Positions 39,616-48,079 of a stretch of DNA of 64,000 bases are shown here, in pieces; positions within the stretch are counted from its first letter, which is position 1, and each line of letters starts with the position of its first letter. The position numbers and the translations under genes are program-made. This DNA comes from Paucibacter_B soli. GTDB lineage: Bacteria; Pseudomonadota; Gammaproteobacteria; Burkholderiales; Burkholderiaceae_C. The stretch covers positions 1-64,000 of the forward strand of contig NZ_JBBHJW010000009.1 in NCBI RefSeq assembly GCF_037482845.1, read 5' to 3'. The notes under the pieces are model-generated. The model made no database searches and was not told where the DNA came from. It was given only the letters and a program-made list of their open reading frames with translations.

Positions 39616-39713
39616 GTATGTGCTGTTGCAGCTTCACCTGCCGCGGCGCCTCAGCCACACCTGGCAGACGGCCAATGAGATTTCACTACTCATGCTGATC
39701 CGTTGGCGTCGCC

Positions 39714-40730
39714 ATGCCCTCGACCTCCGCCCTCCCTGCCCGCGCCAAGCCTTCGAGCGACGATCTCGCCAAGGCTGAGTCGATCCGCGCGTACCTGAGC
39801 TCGAACACCATCGACATGGACGGCATGGGCGCGGACGTTCTTGAGGCGGTCAACTCACTGCCAGAATCGATCAACGCACGTGAGTGGGTCAGGGGCGGCT
39901 TCTCGGGCTCGAAGTTTGGTGCTCGACAACTCTCACTTGCAGAGAAGCTTGTCCGCTATGAGAGCGTCCGGGCCATTCGACTTCTTGTACAACACAACAC
40001 ACTCGGCCTGGACTTGGACGACCTATGCACCGTCTACCGCAATCCTCAGTACAAGAGCGAACTGGAGACCATTTCGCTTGTTGCGACGTCAGTTCTCGAA
40101 GCTGATTCACCGGGAGGCGTTTCCCTCGCTTTGCAGCTTCAACCTCATCATCAGGATTTGACCAGGCTCCATTCCTTTGGGACGACGCGTGCGACCCTCC
40201 ACTACATCGCTCTACATCGGGGCATCCGAGGTGAAGGTAGCGATGGCGCGCTTGGGCAAGGGCATCTGAACTGCGCGCGACTGTTGCTCGATCATCAAGC
40301 GCCAATCTTGAACTACGAATACCGGGATGCGTCGGTCGTTGGAGCTCTCTTTGGTGCGGGCTGGAAGGGGGATGCGGCCTTTAGGGCGGAGGTGGCGTTG
40401 AGCTATTTTCGTGCCGGTCTCCTGGATCCCAACAAGCCGCTACCGTCCAATCAGCGCCCATTTGGCTCGCAGCTCCCATTGGCTGCGACGTTCCGACAAA
40501 AGAACGCTCACGGCGCGGCGGTGTTGCTCGCCATGGGTGCGAACGTCCAGGAATCCCTGCCGCATAGCAACACCGACCTGATTGAGTTTGCTCACAAGAT
40601 ATGGGATGACCCTGAGATGGTCGCCCTCATTACCGCCGGCCTCATGGAGCGCCGCATCGAGACAGCGGCCGCGAATCCCCAGCAAAGCACGGCTGCTCAG
40701 TCAATGCGCTCCCAACGGCTTGGACTCTGA
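39714..40730 (+). CDS. Ankyrin-like family protein with Arg-rich tail, 338 aa
   Basis: N-terminal half has AEKLVRYESVRAIRLLVQHN, TLGLDLDDLC and GVSLALQLQPHHQDL. The C-terminal half has ALSYFRAGLLDPNKPLPSNQ, PLAATFRQKNAHGAAVLLAM, the signature TAGLMERRI and the terminus AAQSMRSQRLGL. The landmarks align in order with the genes at 34610, 42145 and 43133, so it is a clear paralog. Preceded by its own TATACT promoter candidate. Confidence 0.75.
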   Translation: MPSTSALPARAKPSSDDLAKAESIRAYLSSNTIDMDGMGADVLEAVNSLPESINAREWVRGGFSGSKFGARQLSLAEKLVRYESVRAIRLLVQHNTLGLDLDDLCTVYRNPQYKSELETISLVATSVLEADSPGGVSLALQLQPHHQDLTRLHSFGTTRATLHYIALHRGIRGEGSDGALGQGHLNCARLLLDHQAPILNYEYRDASVVGALFGAGWKGDAAFRAEVALSYFRAGLLDPNKPLPSNQRPFGSQLPLAATFRQKNAHGAAVLLAMGANVQESLPHSNTDLIEFAHKIWDDPEMVALITAGLMERRIETAAANPQQSTAAQSMRSQRLGL

Positions 40731-40741
40731 AAGACCTCAAA

Positions 40742-41320
40742 ATGAAACACGCCATCTACGTCAAGCTCTGGTCCCCCTCTCTCGCGCACACGTTCGAGCT
40801 GACGCGGTCCGCAAAGCTGCACGGCGAAGGCGCCGCGCCTGAGCTGAGCGAGACGGTCTTTGAGGCCACGATTGCTGCATTCCGGGTCTTACCCGACGGC
40901 TTCAAAGAGCAGGCCGCCCAGATCAAGCTGGACCAGGTTGCCTGGGAACACTTTCGCGACAACGTCGCTACCGACGAGTTCATTCGCGATTGCATGGGAC
41001 TCAGCGAGACCAGCCTTCGGATGGCCGTCGAAGCCCAGGTCAACTGGATGACAAATCACTACGAACATGAGGAGTGCGGCTCAATCTGGTCGGACCCCCA
41101 CTCCTGCGCGTGCGACGACGAATGCCCTGAATGCGGCGTCTCGGTATCGCCCGACTTCAGTGATAAGCACACGCTCCTCACCGAGCTGAACGACCGGCCT
41201 GGTGTCTACGGCCTCACCGGCACCAGCCACCAGGCCAAGCACAAGGGGCCTGGACCGGCGACCGTGGAGTCGACCGTAGCCTCTCACGGCGCGCGCCAGG
41301 TGCCGCGCCCCGCTCCCTGA
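40742..41320 (+). CDS. Unknown protein with Cys cluster, paralog of the next gene, 192 aa
   Basis: The N-terminal 90 residues (IYVKLWSPSLAHTFELTRSA; VFEATIAAFRVLPDG; WEHFRDNVATDEFIRD) align with the start of the gene at 41346. A likely zinc site follows: HYEHEECGSIWSDPHSCACD, then DECPECGVS. It ends ARQVPRPAP, a mild tail. Function unknown. Both genes lie between two ankyrin-like members. Confidence 0.6.
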   Translation: MKHAIYVKLWSPSLAHTFELTRSAKLHGEGAAPELSETVFEATIAAFRVLPDGFKEQAAQIKLDQVAWEHFRDNVATDEFIRDCMGLSETSLRMAVEAQVNWMTNHYEHEECGSIWSDPHSCACDDECPECGVSVSPDFSDKHTLLTELNDRPGVYGLTGTSHQAKHKGPGPATVESTVASHGARQVPRPAP

Positions 41321-41345
41321 CAGCCATTCGAGCGAGACATCCCCC

Positions 41346-42131
41346 ATGAATCCGCACTCCATCTTCATCACCACCTGGTCGCCAGGCGACACCTTCGAGT
41401 TCGAGCTGACGCCCGCGACTACCTTGCGCCATCCAGGCCCCGAATCCGGGGTGCTGATCGACTCGCAGCCAGTGTTCGAGGCGACAGTGAGCCTGGTCAA
41501 GAACTACCCAAATGGCGACGGCGAGCTACTTGAGAAGGTCAAGCTCACCGGTGAGCAGTGGCTCGACTTCCGCGAAAACCTGAACGTGCCCGGCTTCATG
41601 AAGGACATCCAGGAGTCCGGCCACACCGGCCTCAAGGGCCACATCCAGAAGAACCTGATGCCCGGCCCGGTCGACAACCCACACTACTTGGCCAACGCTG
41701 TGATGTCTCTCATGGGCTCCGGCTTTGCCGCCATCGGCTACACGATGATGTCCACCGAGGGAGACGAGCGCGTGCGCCGCTGCCACATCGCAGTGGACTA
41801 CATCGACGAGAACGACGCTCGGTTCGCCTGGAACGTGGGCACGACCGAGGTGACGCCGATCTGCGCCCAGACCAGCCCCAAGCGAGTCTCCTCTCACTCT
41901 CCCAGCGGCTTCCACTACAACATCAGGCCCGGCGGCCAGTTCAGTGTGTCGATGTCCTGCAATACGCCGGCGGAAGCTGCGCTTGCCATCAAGCTCTTCA
42001 CCCAGCCGGACTCTCCGGATGGCAAGGTCAGGGGCCCGATGAGCTACAGCAAGGCTGACCTGGCTGCCCTCCTGAGCTCGCTCGGCCAGGCGGCCGCGCC
42101 TGGTGCTCGGAACCGACCGCGGCCGCAGTAA
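41346..42131 (+). CDS. Unknown protein with Arg-rich tail, paralog of the previous gene, 261 aa
   Basis: Shares with its neighbour the pattern TTWSPGDTFEFELTPAT, VFEATVSL, a Leu-rich linker and WLDFRENLNVPGFMKD. It lacks the Cys cluster and instead has about 130 extra residues with VNAVMSL-like helices and beta strands (GFHYNIRPGGQFSVSMSCNT). It ends APGARNRPRPQ. No catalytic signature recognised. The tail again sits on an unrelated fold. Confidence 0.6.
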   Translation: MNPHSIFITTWSPGDTFEFELTPATTLRHPGPESGVLIDSQPVFEATVSLVKNYPNGDGELLEKVKLTGEQWLDFRENLNVPGFMKDIQESGHTGLKGHIQKNLMPGPVDNPHYLANAVMSLMGSGFAAIGYTMMSTEGDERVRRCHIAVDYIDENDARFAWNVGTTEVTPICAQTSPKRVSSHSPSGFHYNIRPGGQFSVSMSCNTPAEAALAIKLFTQPDSPDGKVRGPMSYSKADLAALLSSLGQAAAPGARNRPRPQ

Positions 42132-42144
42132 AGGTGCCGAGCCC

Positions 42145-43119
42145 ATGAGTCAGCCGATCACACCGACGTCGTACAAAGACATCGTTCCCGCAATCTACCG
42201 CGGCGACGGGCAGTTCATCATCGACGCGCTCCACGCCCTTCCCGTCGGCGCCAAACCGAAGGAGCTGATACGCAGGGGGCTCGAGTCGCAAGCCGCTCAT
42301 GGCGGCCTGCGCTCCTTTGCTTGGCATTGCGTCCAGGCCGATCAGCCTGGCGTGCTGTCCTACTTCCTGCACGCCAACGGCCTCGGCATCACGCTCGACG
42401 ACTGCTGCAATCGCCGTGTCTACACCCCTCAATCGGCCGATGAATACCGCAGCCTGGCTGAGGAGTCAGTCCGTGCCAGCAACTACTACTGCCTGCGGCT
42501 GGCGCTCGAGCTCGAACCCGAGCAGGAGGCGCTGACTTTCTCAAGCTTCGCCTACGAGTCCGCCAATTGCTCGCTGCACTACATGGCCTTGGCCGATGCA
42601 GTGGAGCAAAAATCCGCTGAAGCCTTGCACTGCGCGCAATTGCTGAGAGATGACGGCGCACCGATCTTTGTCACCACAGGCGGCCAACAGTCGACCCTTC
42701 ATGCTCTGCAGCGAAAGTCCTGGCCTGATGAGCTCGCACCCCAGCTCGGCGCCGCGCTACGCAAGTACCACGAACTCGGCCTTGTCGATCTCGACATGCC
42801 TGTGCCCAACTGCAGCTGGACCCGGTATGGCGTCGGCCACCCTCCGCTGCTTCACGCGATCGTTGCCGGATATCACTACCTCGCCGGCGAGCTCATCAAG
42901 CTCGGATGCGATCTGGATCTCGACTTCGACAAGAAGTTTGCCGGCAGTTGCTCGGATCTGATGGACCTGGTTGACCAGGCTGGCCTGGCGCAGCCCGAGC
43001 ACATGCGGGCGCACCTGACCGAAGCGCTGATGTCTCGCCAGATCGGGACCTCTCTGGCGGGTGTTGATCCGACACCTTCGGAGTCGACTCTTCGCCGCCC
43101 CTCGCGGGTCGGTCTCTAA
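42145..43119 (+). CDS. Ankyrin-like family protein with Arg-rich tail, 324 aa
   Basis: Landmarks: DGQFIIDALHALPVG, NGLGITLDDCC, SLHYMALADAVEQKSAEALH, YHELGLVDLDMPVPNCS, PLLHAIVAGYHYLAGELIKL, GCDLDLD, the signature TEALMSRQI and terminus STLRRPSRVGL. The frame is open upstream, but ATG 42145 (GAGCCCATG) fits the family start. It is close to the next paralog, with SLHYMAL in both, and probably arose by tandem duplication. Confidence 0.78.
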   Translation: MSQPITPTSYKDIVPAIYRGDGQFIIDALHALPVGAKPKELIRRGLESQAAHGGLRSFAWHCVQADQPGVLSYFLHANGLGITLDDCCNRRVYTPQSADEYRSLAEESVRASNYYCLRLALELEPEQEALTFSSFAYESANCSLHYMALADAVEQKSAEALHCAQLLRDDGAPIFVTTGGQQSTLHALQRKSWPDELAPQLGAALRKYHELGLVDLDMPVPNCSWTRYGVGHPPLLHAIVAGYHYLAGELIKLGCDLDLDFDKKFAGSCSDLMDLVDQAGLAQPEHMRAHLTEALMSRQIGTSLAGVDPTPSESTLRRPSRVGL

Positions 43120-43132
43120 GCGGGCTGGCAGG

Positions 43133-44125
43133 ATGGAAGCGACGCAATTCAAGACCAGCGATCTCATTGCGGCCATTGGCGCCGGCGACGCGGCTGCTGT
43201 CATCGAGCTCCTGCAGCTTCGCGCCCAGTGCAATGGCGAGACCCTCAGACAAGCCGTGCGCAAGGGATTCCAGCTCGACTCCGAGCATGCTTCCTTGGCC
43301 AACCTCTGCATGAAGCATGACCAGGTGCAGCTGCTGGAGCACGTCCTGGCAGCAGAGGACCTTGGCCTGACGCTCGACGATGTCCTGACCAGCCAGGTTT
43401 GGCGCAATGGATCCCAAGGGTTGAGCAGGCGGTTTCAGACCAGTTCACTTCCCCTCGAGGCCGTCAGCCACGGCTGTGCCGACGGCGTGCGCTTGGCGAT
43501 GCGACTTCAGCCTGGCCATGAGGACTTCACGAAGGGACACGACTTCCTCGGCTCGACTTGCTCGCTGCACTACATGGCTCTCTACCGCGGCATCAGCCTC
43601 GGCCACACCTCGCACCTGGCGTGCTGCGAACTGCTGCTCGAGGCCGGACATCCGGTTCATGAGGTCGCCCGCCCGAACAGCCCAGTGGAGAGCTGCTTCT
43701 TCTGGTTCGAATGGGACGACGAGAACCGTGATCGCTATCTGGCACTGACCAGGAAGTACCACGCAGCTGGCGCGCTCGATCTGAACAAGCCGCTCGAAGG
43801 CGATACCCGCAGCAGCTGCCACGGGAGTGTTCCATTGGCCGCGGCCATTGCGACGGGCAACAAAGCCGCGGCGCGCGAGCTCATCCTGCTGGGCGCCGAT
43901 GTCGCGCTGGCAACGCCGGCCGAGCACCCAGACCTGCTGTCCTACGCCAGGTCCTGGAAGCTGTCCGATGAAGAAGCCATGGTCGCGGGGCTCACCGACG
44001 CCCTCATGCACCGACAAATCGCGGCATCAATCCAGCGACAAGAATTGTCACCCGCTGGCGATGTGGCAAATATTGTCACCCGTGACGAAATTCGATCAAC
44101 ACGAAGCAGAAGGGCTGGCCTATGA
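43133..44125 (+). CDS. Ankyrin-like family protein with Arg-rich tail, 330 aa
   Basis: Nearest paralog of the previous gene: DLGLTLDDVL, GVRLAMRLQPGHEDF, SLHYMALYRGISLGHTSHLA, YHAAGALDLNKPLEGDT, VPLAAAIATGNKAAARELIL, LGADVALA, the signature TDALMHRQI and the terminus RSTRSRRAGL. Its stop overlaps the next start (ATGA). No signal peptide. Confidence 0.78.
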   Translation: MEATQFKTSDLIAAIGAGDAAAVIELLQLRAQCNGETLRQAVRKGFQLDSEHASLANLCMKHDQVQLLEHVLAAEDLGLTLDDVLTSQVWRNGSQGLSRRFQTSSLPLEAVSHGCADGVRLAMRLQPGHEDFTKGHDFLGSTCSLHYMALYRGISLGHTSHLACCELLLEAGHPVHEVARPNSPVESCFFWFEWDDENRDRYLALTRKYHAAGALDLNKPLEGDTRSSCHGSVPLAAAIATGNKAAARELILLGADVALATPAEHPDLLSYARSWKLSDEEAMVAGLTDALMHRQIAASIQRQELSPAGDVANIVTRDEIRSTRSRRAGL

Positions 44126-45486
44126 GCGAGCATTTGGACGACGATGGCCTGGTTTTGATGGCCGAAAAGGCTGCGCTGGGCTTGCCGGCACTCTCTGCGC
44201 ATCTGGACGACGTCACAGGCGTCAATGGCGAGCGCTGGTTGAGCGAGACCTCTGGCCTCAAGAACGCTCCTCTCGAGCACAGCAGCCTCCAGTTCACCAC
44301 GCTGAACTCCGAGGATCCTGAGCTCCTGATCGCCATGGCGACGAGTCCTGCATTCAAGACCATCGACCGGGTGGTCGCCTCCATCCGTCTCCTCCAGATC
44401 CCGCTGTCCAAACTCCCCTCCTCTTGCCAGCCTGCTGAATACGAGCTGCTGTGCGACCGCGCGCAGCAGCAACTCTCCGCCCTCCTCGTGGATCATCCGG
44501 TGCTGCTGCACCCGCGCATCTTCATCAAGAGCCTGCCCATCAGCGGCGCGGAGATGGGCCCCATTGCACACGTGATCGCCAACTCTCCCAGAATTGAGTT
44601 CCCACGAGCGCGCCATGGAGTGGACCTGGCCAAGATTGAGGCCTTCGCCAAGCACCCTTGCGTGCGCGTCGGCTTCACTTCATCGTCTCCATTCGCCCTC
44701 AATAGGGAAGCCAAGAAATACTATCGCTTCCAGGGCATCACGCTCGTGAGGTTCATCTCAACCCTTTCGCGCAGTTCGACCCGGGCGCTGGTGTCCATCA
44801 TGGAGCTGGATGATCTGCGCCGTAAGGGGTTGAAGAAAGCCCCAGCAAGCTTCCTCGCGGTCAGGGATGGCAACGTGGCCACGGCCCTGCAGATCCAGTT
44901 GCGCCGCTCGTTCCAGGTCGCTTGCGGCCTGGTCGCACCCGATGCCTCGAGCTTCGAGTTGAACGCGGATGGCTTCATCGCCGCACTGGCCAAGTCCGGC
45001 CATCTTGATGTGGGCATGCTGCTGCCCAATCTCAGCACCTCGCTTTGGTCCTGGGGCGGCGTCTCGAACGACAAGAAGGCCGACAGCCTTCGCGCTCTGG
45101 TCCACGGCCTGGTCGCTCTCCAACCGCCTCAGCTTCGCACGCCAACGCAAGAGGTGATGGGCCAGCCCTCCACTACCGTCGAGGCGGCCCAGTGGGTGAT
45201 TCGCGGCATGCTGCAAGGGAGCTCATCCGGTATCAAGCGCATTCCTCAGGTCGACGGCGCCGGCGCCGCGGCCTTTGTCGACGTCATGGTCGAGTTCGAT
45301 CCTGAGGGCGCCGCCAGCGGCCGCCTGTACGACCAGATCGAGTCCGCCCTGGCGGGCAACTACAAGGACTACTGGGTCTCTGCCTTGACGGCGAGGAGGA
45401 TGGCCAACGTCATCAAGGCAGCTGATGCCGAGGCGCCGGTCCAGGCCCCAGCTTCGATTCCACTCAGAAGATCCCGCGTGCTCTGA
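44122..45486 (+). CDS. Large unknown protein with Arg-rich tail, 454 aa
   Basis: Coupled to the preceding gene by ATGA overlap. It is helical, with weak repeats (AFKTIDRVVASIRLLQIPLS; GFIAALAKSGHLDVGMLLPN), Arg/Lys-rich in the middle, and has the Gly/Ser patch GMLQGSSSGIKRIPQ near residue 360. The terminus is ASIPLRRSRVL. It could be a very diverged solenoid related to the ankyrin-like neighbours, but I see no LMxRxI signature. The function is unknown. Confidence 0.6.
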   Translation: MSEHLDDDGLVLMAEKAALGLPALSAHLDDVTGVNGERWLSETSGLKNAPLEHSSLQFTTLNSEDPELLIAMATSPAFKTIDRVVASIRLLQIPLSKLPSSCQPAEYELLCDRAQQQLSALLVDHPVLLHPRIFIKSLPISGAEMGPIAHVIANSPRIEFPRARHGVDLAKIEAFAKHPCVRVGFTSSSPFALNREAKKYYRFQGITLVRFISTLSRSSTRALVSIMELDDLRRKGLKKAPASFLAVRDGNVATALQIQLRRSFQVACGLVAPDASSFELNADGFIAALAKSGHLDVGMLLPNLSTSLWSWGGVSNDKKADSLRALVHGLVALQPPQLRTPTQEVMGQPSTTVEAAQWVIRGMLQGSSSGIKRIPQVDGAGAAAFVDVMVEFDPEGAASGRLYDQIESALAGNYKDYWVSALTARRMANVIKAADAEAPVQAPASIPLRRSRVL

Positions 45487-45514
45487 AGCTCGCAAGAGCT
45501 CACTGGGCCGCTTG

Positions 45515-45541
45515 TTGAGCGCGAACCTGTGATGTAGTATC
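45515..45541 (+). promoter_or_regulatory. Promoter-like box TTGAGC-15-AGTATC
   Basis: Variant of the box, 27 bases before the HipA-like gene, overlapping a CTATTCATAAT sequence that could also act as -10. Confidence 0.45.
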
Positions 45542-45568
45542 TATTCATAATCAATTCACAGAGAATCC

Positions 45569-46951
45569 ATGGTGACCCTCTCTCGCGATCATCAGCTCAT
45601 CCTGGGACTCCTGTCCAGTCAGGGGATTGCTTCGTCGAAAGAGTTGCAGGACATCACTGGTAAAAGCCAGCCCACGGTCTCCCGTTTGATCTCTGAATTG
45701 AGCTCTCAGGTTCTCGTTTTTGGGTCCGCCAGAGCAACCCGCTATGGCCTCCCAAAATCTATCAGAGGATTCCCGGCTCAGCACGCCGTTTACTGGACCT
45801 CTGAAGATGGCCGGATTCATTCCATCGGCAAGATCACTCTGCTGGCCAACGATGTCCTGCACGTCGAGTCCGACCTGGTGTCGAGCACGACAACTGGTGA
45901 GCTGCCGTGGTTCCTGTCGCCGTTGAAGGCTCAGGGCTTTCTTGGCCGCCTGCTGGCTCAGCGCCTCGAGCCCCAGGGGCTCGGTGCCAACCCAGAGCAC
46001 TGGGGTCTGGAGTCGATTTTGTATGGCGCCCTGCAGCTGCACGACGCCCCGGGCTCCATTTCCATTGGCGACCCCACCTCCGGATCGAAGCACGACATCC
46101 TCCCCATTGATCCTGATGGCCTCGCTGAGGGCCTGGACCGGATGGCGTCGGATGTGGCTGCCACGCTTCCGGCTGGATCCTCGGCCGGCGGCGAGCAGCC
46201 AAAGTTCCTGGCGGCTCTGCCTGGCGGGCGTCACGTGCTCGTGAAGTTTTCGCCTCCGCTTGGGGCCCCCTTCGGTGATCGCTGGGCGGACCTGCTCAGC
46301 GCCGAGGATCTCGCAAGCAAGGTGCTGCGAGAACATGGGGTTGAGACTGCGAATTCGACTGTCGTGCGCACGAAGACCCGCGCCTACCTGATGAGCGACC
46401 GCTTTGATCGGGTCGGCGCCCGCGGCCGCAAGCACGTCGTCTCTGTGGGCGACGTCCATCGAGAGTTCGTGGCTGACTCGTACGCCAACTGGGCAACCAC
46501 TTGCCAGGCTCTGGCCGGGCAGAGGCGACTCACCAGCGAGGATGCCGAGCGCGCCAAGCTCGCATTGCAGTTCGGCCGCCTCATCGGCAACACCGACATG
46601 CACTCCGGCAACTTGGGGCTCTTTGTGAGGCCGGAGGATATGGCCCGCGGCCGCTTCTCGCTGGCGCCGATCTACGACATGCTCCCGATGCGCTGGCGCC
46701 CGAACCCAATGTTGGGTGGCCTGCCCGACTACCAGGTCTTCGATCTCGACCCGATGAGTGTTGATGGCCCAGCTGCGGCGCCGGCGCTGGCATTCTGGAG
46801 CACCCTCACCGAGCACGACGGCGTCAGCAAGGGTCTGCGTACGCTTGCTGCCCAGGTGCGCGATCTGCTGGCCCAGCAGATGGGATCCGCAGCTACCGCA
46901 TCTTCGAGCGCGCCCACTCCTTCTCTTCGTCGCCCGCATCGCCCGAAATGA
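45569..46951 (+). CDS. HipA/YjjJ-like Ser/Thr kinase toxin with fused HTH and Arg-rich tail, 460 aa
   Basis: Residues 1-70 form a winged helix (QGIASSKELQDITGKSQPTV, SRLISELSS), as in YjjJ/HipH, where the antitoxin-like DNA-binding part is fused to the kinase. The kinase has a Gly-rich loop (PAGSSAGGEQPKF), Lys226 (VLVKFSP), catalytic Asp343 in IGNTDMHSGN and metal Asp370 in PIYDMLPMRW, so it looks active. HipA kinases stop growth by phosphorylating translation factors such as tRNA synthetases; the target here is unknown. It ends APTPSLRRPHRPK, adding the array's tail to a toxin fold. Confidence 0.82.
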   Translation: MVTLSRDHQLILGLLSSQGIASSKELQDITGKSQPTVSRLISELSSQVLVFGSARATRYGLPKSIRGFPAQHAVYWTSEDGRIHSIGKITLLANDVLHVESDLVSSTTTGELPWFLSPLKAQGFLGRLLAQRLEPQGLGANPEHWGLESILYGALQLHDAPGSISIGDPTSGSKHDILPIDPDGLAEGLDRMASDVAATLPAGSSAGGEQPKFLAALPGGRHVLVKFSPPLGAPFGDRWADLLSAEDLASKVLREHGVETANSTVVRTKTRAYLMSDRFDRVGARGRKHVVSVGDVHREFVADSYANWATTCQALAGQRRLTSEDAERAKLALQFGRLIGNTDMHSGNLGLFVRPEDMARGRFSLAPIYDMLPMRWRPNPMLGGLPDYQVFDLDPMSVDGPAAAPALAFWSTLTEHDGVSKGLRTLAAQVRDLLAQQMGSAATASSSAPTPSLRRPHRPK

Positions 46952-47265
46952 CACTGTGCGCCGAAGCCACACCCGCCGTGATCGCCCTCGCCTGTGTGGG
47001 GTCCAGGGACAATTGGCAGACTATGGTCCTCTGCGAAGTGCCCACCCGGGACTACCGCTGGGCGTTTTGCTCAGCATCTGAGACTATGCCCTCGGAATCG
47101 CCTTCAACCCGCCGCCGCCGCTCCAGGGGAACCCCTGAGCAGCACGAGCTTTCGATCTATGCCGCCATCAGCCCCAATTTCCTGGTGTTCAGCAGTGTCG
47201 TCAGTTCATTGCCGACCGAGTTCCGGTCAAAGGCGGCGCCGCCGTTCCTTTTGCGAAGATGGTGA
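46948..47265 (+). CDS. Uncertain small ORF with internal Arg-rich tail
   Basis: Starts with ATGA overlap on the HipA-like gene. About residues 45-63 read SESPSTRRRRSRGTP, which is what a tail looks like, but there is no stop after it. The frame instead continues as EQHELSIYAAISPNF into a region that in the next frame is homologous to the ankyrin-like family. Either a small tagged protein has lost its stop, or this is the damaged N-terminal part of the next gene. Confidence 0.35.
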   Translation: MTLCAEATPAVIALACVGSRDNWQTMVLCEVPTRDYRWAFCSASETMPSESPSTRRRRSRGTPEQHELSIYAAISPNFLVFSSVVSSLPTEFRSKAAPPFLLRRW

Positions 47266-47723
47266 GGTGGAACTATCCGAGCACGGTCAAGAGCCTGTTT
47301 GCCGAGTACGTTGCCTGCGGTCTCGTGGACATCAACTCCGATGTCGATGGCGGCTTGCCCATCGAGCGAGCCATTGAGCAAGGCAATGTCCAGGCCCTCG
47401 AGATGTTCCTTCACCACGGCGCCGACGTACGCTTGGTTCCCTCCAAGGGCTGGCTCGATGCCCGCGCGGAGCGCCTGGCGAAGTTGCAGTCGCAGCCGAA
47501 CATGCGCCCGCCAAAGCGCCCAAAACCGGTCGTGAAGGACGCCATCGAGTTCGCTGCCAAGCATTGCCGGGACCGGCATGTCATACCTCTGATTCAAGCC
47601 CGACTGAGAGAGGCATCTATGAAGCTCGTGATCGAGGAGGCAATGGCGTCGTCTGGTGTGCAGCCCAACTCTGAGGTGGCTCCTGCCGCCCCCACTCGCC
47701 GGCGCGCCGCGGCCAAGCTCTGA
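47259..47723 (+). CDS. Ankyrin-like family protein, N-terminally disrupted, 154 aa or more
   Basis: Contains the family block SLFAEYVACGLVDINSDVDG, PIERAIEQGNVQALEMFLHH and GADVRLVPSKGW, and ends APTRRRAAAKL. Homology to the gene at 48080 continues in frame upstream of the ATG, back to about 47139 (FPGVQQCRQFIADRVPVKGG). There the upstream coding sequence is in another frame, joined near 47175. A single-base frameshift is likely, so translation from ATG 47259 would give a truncated protein. Confidence 0.55.
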   Translation: MVRWNYPSTVKSLFAEYVACGLVDINSDVDGGLPIERAIEQGNVQALEMFLHHGADVRLVPSKGWLDARAERLAKLQSQPNMRPPKRPKPVVKDAIEFAAKHCRDRHVIPLIQARLREASMKLVIEEAMASSGVQPNSEVAPAAPTRRRAAAKL

Positions 47724-47747
47724 CCCCACCGTGGCCGAAGATTTTGC

Positions 47748-47773
47748 TTGATTTCCACTGCGTATGTGATATC
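47748..47773 (+). promoter_or_regulatory. Promoter-like box TTGATT-14-GATATC
   Basis: Strong copy (GCGTATGTGATATC), 17 bases before ATG 47791 and 2 bases before an unlikely GTG at 47776. Confidence 0.65.
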
Positions 47774-47790
47774 ATGTGGACTCGCGCTGG

Positions 47791-48003
47791 ATGCTGGCCG
47801 AGGTGGTTTTCGACTTCCACTTTGGCTGGCTGCCCAGCAAAGCAGGTTCCAGGATGGCTTGGTCGGCAGCTCTCGAGCGGCGGTCGACTAACCGGTCTCA
47901 GTGGCATTCATATTGCGATGTCGAAAATTTCGAGATCGGCGCCATCTTGGAGCGCTGCTTCCTGACCATGGGTGCCGTGTGCATCGTGGAGCCAGGGCTG
48001 TAG
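47791..48003 (+). CDS. Small unknown protein, 70 aa
   Basis: The promoter box position favours ATG 47791 over the in-frame GTG at 47776. The product is MLAEVVFDFHFGWLPSKAGS followed by SYCDVENFEIGAILERCFLT and ends IVEPGL. Acidic/aromatic, possibly alpha/beta. It is one of the few genes in this region without an Arg-rich tail. It has its own promoter box and terminator, so it is an independent unit inside the array. Confidence 0.6.
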   Translation: MLAEVVFDFHFGWLPSKAGSRMAWSAALERRSTNRSQWHSYCDVENFEIGAILERCFLTMGAVCIVEPGL

Positions 48004-48025
48004 TAGGCAGTTTCCTCAGCTGGTG

Positions 48026-48058
48026 ACGGCGCCCTCGATCTTCGACGGCGCCGTTTTC
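48026..48058 (+). terminator. Rho-independent terminator
   Basis: ACGGCGCC..GGCGCCGT inverted repeat followed by TTTTCC, after the 70-aa gene. Confidence 0.65.
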
Positions 48059-48079
48059 CATTCAAGGCCTCGATTTCTG

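Noticed and set aside
29878..39616. LexA/SOS boxes at ACAGTATACTGT (about 29886) and GTATCGTATACTGTATG (about 39604)
   Set aside because: The palindromes do not have the CTGT-N8-ACAG spacing; they look like -10 regions around TATACT.
45551..46972. 473-codon minus-strand frame
   Set aside because: Antisense to the HipA/YjjJ-like kinase; no start signal.
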